Below are positions 59,563-64,000 of a stretch of 64,000 bases of DNA, piece by piece. Numbering within the stretch: the stretch's first letter is position 1; each line of letters begins with the position of its first letter. Below the pieces are notes generated by a model. The model was not told the DNA's origin. It worked only from the letters and a program-made list of their open reading frames with translations, and made no database searches. This DNA is from Tetradesmus obliquus. Taxonomy: Eukaryota > Chlorophyta > Chlorophyceae > Sphaeropleales > Scenedesmaceae. The DNA lies in assembly GCA_030272155.1 (NCBI GenBank), contig CP126191.1:4548501-4612500 (forward strand), given 5' to 3'. The position numbers were made by a program, and so were the translations under genes.

Positions 59563-60602
59563 TAGGGTTGAGGTTGCACTGCCAACACCACCACATCAAG
59601 CATGTGCGGATGTGTTGGTGACCAACGCATGTTCTGAGACGGTGGTAGGTGCACAGCTGCGGTCAAAGACTTGAACCCTACTGTGCCGGCAGTACCAGTC
59701 TTATCCAAGACTGTCAAAATGATTGCAGGACATAACACAGTACGCATGCAAAGGATGCTCTGCGTTCCACCACCAACCCACAAACAAGCGCAGTGTCATG
59801 TACAGCTGTCATGTTCATGTGTGCCTATTCAAGATGGCCGTCCTCACCTGTACGGCTATGTCAGTGTACTGATTAGCAGGTGAAGCGCCATTCACTAGCT
59901 CAGTCCTTGGCCTGCAGGCCATTGTCATTGCCAATGGGTGGGTGCGACATCGTACGTGGCGGCATGTTCACACGGCAAGAGTGCTGTTCTAATGTCATGC
60001 AAGGATAGCAGTGTGCATGTGACGCCAATGCTGCACATCAATGCATGTTCAGCAGGTGTTCTTTGCCTGGCTTCAGAGAGTATAGCCCCAGTGGCATTGT
60101 GCTCACCTCACTGGTTCGCTGATAGTGGGTGAGCTGTCTTTGGCCAGACAGAAAGGTGGTGGGCAGCGCCTGGTGCTGGACTCTAATAACCGCGCCAACA
60201 TAGCTGACTAGCATGATAACTTAACCATTCAACAAATCGGCTTGTACTTCCGCCCGATCACGCGACAACAGCGAGTTTGGTGGGTGACTGTGAACCTACA
60301 ACTGCAACGCAGGTTGAGAGACCATGCGCGGCAACAAGTTCATGATATATAGCCAAATCAGACAAAGGAAGCGGTCAGGGAACCAGGGTTGGGTTAGAGA
60401 GGGTTCTTAGGGGTGTGACTGACAGTTATCAATGGTAATCGTCGTCTCCTTCTTGGTGGGGCCGTCCCGCTTGCTCCTTTAGCCAAACACGGAATCAGGT
60501 TGACGATGTGCTTGGTCACCGAAGTCCAAAGTGTTGCACAACACCCACCTTTCTCTTCTTCACCACCAGCAGCAGCAGCAGTGGCAGAAGCCTCCCTCCA
60601 CC
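59563..60602. promoter_or_regulatory. Divergent 5' region between RAP gene 2 and XAP5
   Basis: About 1 kb between opposite starts. It should contain both promoters and possibly an unrecognised first exon of RAP gene 2. No specific element is recognised. Confidence 0.4.
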
Positions 60603-63460
60603 ATGTTTGCTAATGGCTATGTCGGCACAACTGAAGACAGTCAACGCATACGCAAGCTAGACAAGCAGCGAGAGCAGCAAAGGAAGAAGTTTGAGGAGCT
60701 GCAGGAGAAGAAGAAGCAGGAAGCAGCAGGCCTGCGCCAATTCGGCTCTTCTCGCTCTGAGGCGTATGAGGCTGCCTTCAAGAACGAGACTGTGGGGTTG
60801 GTGACACGTGAGGAGTTTCTGGAGAAGCGCAACACCATCCAGGACCGGCTAGCAGAGGACGAGCTGCGTGAGCGCAGAGAGGCAGAGGCAGCAGCTGCAG
60901 CAGAGAAGGAGCGACGAAAGAAGGAGAAGGAGAAGAAGAAAGCCAAATCCAAGCTGTCTTTTGCCGCTGATGTAAGTAGAGCAGAACTGTGTCTGCTACC
61001 CAAGCAGGCCTGATAGTGCTGCAGCTGTTATGTTTTGGCAGCAGCAGCAGCAGGGCACATCAATCATGCGAGTGTGTTGTGCCATGCATGAAGCGTGCAA
61101 GGAGGTGAGGAGCAATGCAGGAGCAACAGCTTGTATGCATGCAGCAGCACCCCTGCATGTGGCTGTCTCCTGCATCCGGTTTTCACGTATCGTGCGCCTT
61201 TCCTTGTTCCATCTGCTGCACTGCCATGCTTGCAGGAAGAGGAGGAGGAGGAGCCGCAGGTAGCAGCAGCAGCAGCAGCAGCCAAGCGCCCAACGGCTGC
61301 CGCCAGCACTAACGGCGATGAAGCGCCCAGCACCTCAGCAGCTGCAGCAGCAGAGCCAGCAGCAGATGCAGCAGCAGCAGCAGCAGCAGAGCCAGCCGCA
61401 GAGGCTGCTGGCGCCCCTGCGCCCAAGCGGCCGCGGTTTGGCAAGCTGGGCAAGGACCCCGGGGTGCAGACGGCCTTCCTGCCTGACAAGGACAGGGAGG
61501 AGCAGGAGAAGGAGCTCAAGCGGCGGCTGCAGGAGGTGCGCGGGGGGCATGGCGTGTGACCCAGGGGTGGTGCAGGGGCCGGGGGTGACAAAGGCGTGGA
61601 AAGCAGCATCACAGTGGCTATGCGCGCCGCAAGCTGAGGGCTTGCTTCGAGTGCTCGTGTCTTCCCACTGCAGCAACATTGCTTCTGCTGAGCTGTAGGA
61701 GTGGTTACGCTGCTGCTGCCTCCTGGGTTGCAGCTGATTGAAGTTTGTGTTTGTATGTGTGCTTCTGCTGTGTTGCAGGAGTGGGTGCAGCAGCAGGAGG
61801 CCATCAAGAACGAGACGCTGGAGATTGTGTACAGTTACTGGGATGGCAGCGGACACAGGCGAAAGGTGGGCTTGCAGGCGTTGGCTGCGCACTGACAGCT
61901 GCTGCAGCTGCGCCCATGTTCCTCTGCTTCTGCATTGAACCTGCACTCAGGATGCTTGTATGCACGTGACAGCATCAACACCAGCAGCTCTGCGTACTTT
62001 GGAGTACTTGCAGGGCAAACAACTGCTGCCAGTGCAAACATGCGGTTGCTCCACGAGCGTGCGCAACGGAAGATGTGCTGTTGCGCGGCTGTCGTGCGTG
62101 CTGCAGGTGACTGTGCGCAAGGGTGACAGCATCGGCGTGTTCCTCAAGGCGGTGCGGGAGCAGCTGGCGCCGCAGTTCAGGGAGCTGCGCGCGGTCAGCG
62201 TGGACAACATGATGTACATCAAGGTGGGAGGGAGGGCTTAGCAGCAGCAGTGGGCGTCGGCTGTAGCCACCCCTCATGTGTGGCAGCAGCTATGGCAGCA
62301 GCTGGTTACAGAGACTGTCAGACTTTGGCTGTCGGCTGCTGGTAGCTGGGCAGTGGTCGCCTGTGATTTACACAGGTTTGGCCAGCAGTAACAAGCGTCG
62401 TGTGCTCAGGTTGAACAGTTCTGAGGAAGCAGCTGGGGCGCGCAGCTGCCAGTGCAGCTGTTGAGGCAGCCCTCTGTGCTGGCAGCACCTGCCTGTGCAC
62501 ATGGCAGCTATACTCCTGGATGAGGGGTGGGGTGTGGTGGGAAGCCATGTATGCTCCAGCCGCTGAAAGGTCCTAGGTAGCCCAGCTGACCAAGGTGTGT
62601 GCCGCCTGGCTGCCTTGCTGCTTATCTGCCTTGCTGCCTACCTGCCCTGCAGGAAGATCTCATCCTGCCGCACCACCACACCTTCTATGAGCTCATTGTG
62701 AACAAGGCGCGCGGCAAGTCTGGGCCGCTGTTCGACTTTGGCGTGAAGGATGACATCCGGCTGCTGGGTGATGCCAGCATGGAGAGCCAGGACGTGCACG
62801 CGGGCAAGGTGCGGCGCTAGGGTCGAGGCAAGCAGGCCTGAGACGCACCCCGCAACAGCAGCAGCAGCAGCAGCAGTAGCAGCAACCTGTCAATGTGCGG
62901 GCGCTGCATGCAGGCAGGCAAGTCATAAGCTCACACATCAGCAGCAGACTGCACAACACTGTCCACTTGTTGCGGTACTGCAGCTAGACAGCAGCCAGCT
63001 GTTGAACACTGCCTGTTACCCCTGTACGGGGCAGCAGTGAGCGAGCAGTGACTTGACACCAACTGTTGGGTATTCTTTCCCACTCTGCCTGCATCGCACT
63101 GGCGTGCCTGCCTGCCGTTCAGATTGTGGAGCGCCACTGGTACGAGCGCAACAAGCACATCTTCCCCGCCAGCCGCTGGGAGATCTTCGACCCCGAGGCA
63201 GACTACGGTGCGTGCGGGGGGGGGGGGGGGGGGGGCGCTGTTGCTGTGCATTATTGATGCTTGGTGGTGAAGCAGCTGCAGAAAAGCCCCCGAGAGTGGC
63301 ACTTGTGCTGCCATGTGGCTTGTCTGTTAGCCAGCAGTCATGACTGTCTGTCCAGGGCTGCTGTCGCATGTTGCGGCTCCTGACTGCTGCCGCCAACTGA
63401 TGTGTGTTTGCTCCTGTTGCTGCTGCTCCTGCAGGTGAGAAGTACACTATCAAAGGATGA
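60603..63460 (+). CDS. XCT: XAP5 / XCT (XAP5 circadian timekeeper) homologue
   Basis: Seven exons (60603-60971, 61236-61535, 61779-61865, 62107-62223, 62653-62808, 63123-63207, 63435-63460) join in phase to 379 residues, close to the family norm. The N-terminus [20 protein letters not shown] leads into a charged coiled coil ([20 protein letters not shown] and [18 protein letters not shown]). An acidic and Ala-rich linker of low complexity follows, then [20 protein letters not shown]. The conserved XAP5 domain covers [74 protein letters not shown] and [19 protein letters not shown], ending YTIKG. XAP5 proteins are nuclear; the plant form affects clock, light signalling and small-RNA or splicing processes, and the Chlamydomonas relative has been linked to ciliary gene expression. 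Those roles are family knowledge; none is shown by this sequence. Confidence 0.95.
63216..63235 (+). repeat. G20 homopolymer in XAP5 intron 6
   Basis: Twenty consecutive G residues begin eight bases after the GT donor at 63208. Confidence 0.9.
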
Positions 63461-64000
63461 GGAGAAGAGAACTTAAATGGCCAAAGGCAACAATGCTTGT
63501 GGTGTTGTGCTGAGGCATGGTATGACCAACTTGGTGCTCAGGGCTTTGGAGAGTTGCTGTTGTGCAGCACAGTGTGTTTTACGTATACGCTAGGCTTGTG
63601 TGTATGTTGAGCTACATGTGTTTGTTGAGCGCAGCACTTTGACGTTTACAGCTACGTTCAACGTTGCTTTGACAGGCTGCAACAATGCAGCCAGCAGCTT
63701 TTTACTTGCTCATCTCTTCAACCGTTGATCAACGGTTCATCATGATGAAGAGGGTTTCCGGGTAACACCAACCTGAGTCAGATGAGCTCACGCCAAAGAA
63801 TTCAGTAGCTGATGGGTGCTGACCTTTCTCCTGCAATGCTATACTTAGAAGACAGCAGAACAGGCGTTCTTGCTGGGCATAAGGCATGCCAGCAGACATA
63901 AGATGTAGACACTGGCCCAGCATCCGGGATGCGCAGCCCGCCACTGCGTCCCAAAACTGGCAGTGAAAAAACGGCAGTCGATGGCCATGGCCAATGGCCG
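63461..64000. other. XAP5 3' flank to window end
   Basis: The last 540 bp follow the XAP5 stop codon. Short open frames on both strands have no family resemblance. The region is probably 3' UTR and intergenic sequence. Confidence 0.5.
63720..63737. repeat. Perfect 18-bp palindrome
   Basis: AACCGTTGATCAACGGTT is its own reverse complement. It lies about 260 bp after the XAP5 stop, where a transcribed copy could form a hairpin. Confidence 0.85.

Noticed and set aside
59563..59783. 73-codon minus-strand frame as the first exon of RAP gene 2
   Set aside because: Possible, but the donor and phase to the main frame could not be fixed, so it was not added to the gene.
1..64000. CRISPR arrays, bacterial operons, transposons, tRNA or rRNA genes
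   Set aside because: The tandem repeats seen are short microsatellites or two- to three-copy units; no spacer pattern, transposase, long terminal repeat, cloverleaf or rRNA signature was recognised.

Overview
This is a nuclear segment of a eukaryotic green alga, most likely a chlorophycean (Chlamydomonas or Scenedesmus relatives). The genes are GC-rich, split by many short GT-AG introns, and full of CAG/CTG runs that encode Gln, Ala, Ser or Leu tracts. Plastid-type features include a chloroplast-type GrpE with a transit peptide and two RAP-domain RNA-binding proteins of the algal organelle type. A ciliary STOP/SHIPPO-repeat protein suggests a lineage with flagella. TGTAA, the usual green-algal polyadenylation signal, lies downstream of several genes. 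Species assignment is inference; no marker gene is present.

Thirteen protein genes can be supported by recognisable domains plus splice sites that keep phase. In order: TMEM19/DUF92 membrane protein (-, runs off the left edge); RAP-domain protein 1 (+); Eyes absent (EYA) phosphatase (-); kynurenine 3-monooxygenase-like flavoprotein (+); small hydrophilic LEA-like protein (-); F-box/MBD4 DNA glycosylase fusion (+); isoaspartyl methyltransferase/BTB fusion (-); MPS1/TTK kinase (+); STOP-repeat ciliary protein (-); full-size PDR-type ABCG transporter with 28 exons (+); GrpE (-); RAP-domain protein 2 (-); XAP5/XCT (+). Strands alternate almost perfectly, so most genes share a divergent 5' region of 0.3-1.3 kb with one neighbour and a convergent 3' region of 0.6-2 kb with the other.

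The genes do not form one pathway. The most notable theme is that two macromolecule-damage enzymes in the same 10 kb are each fused to a cullin-RING ligase adaptor: an MBD4-type DNA glycosylase to an F-box, and a PCMT-type isoaspartyl methyltransferase to a BTB domain. Other points of interest are three introns whose reading frame requires GC-AG splicing, a 48-bp tandem repeat that copies a 5' splice site three times in frame, and a G20 tract right behind a splice donor.

No tRNA, rRNA, transposon, CRISPR array or viral element was recognised. Exon limits were worked out by eye from splice consensus, phase and family similarity; first exons and UTRs are the least certain parts.
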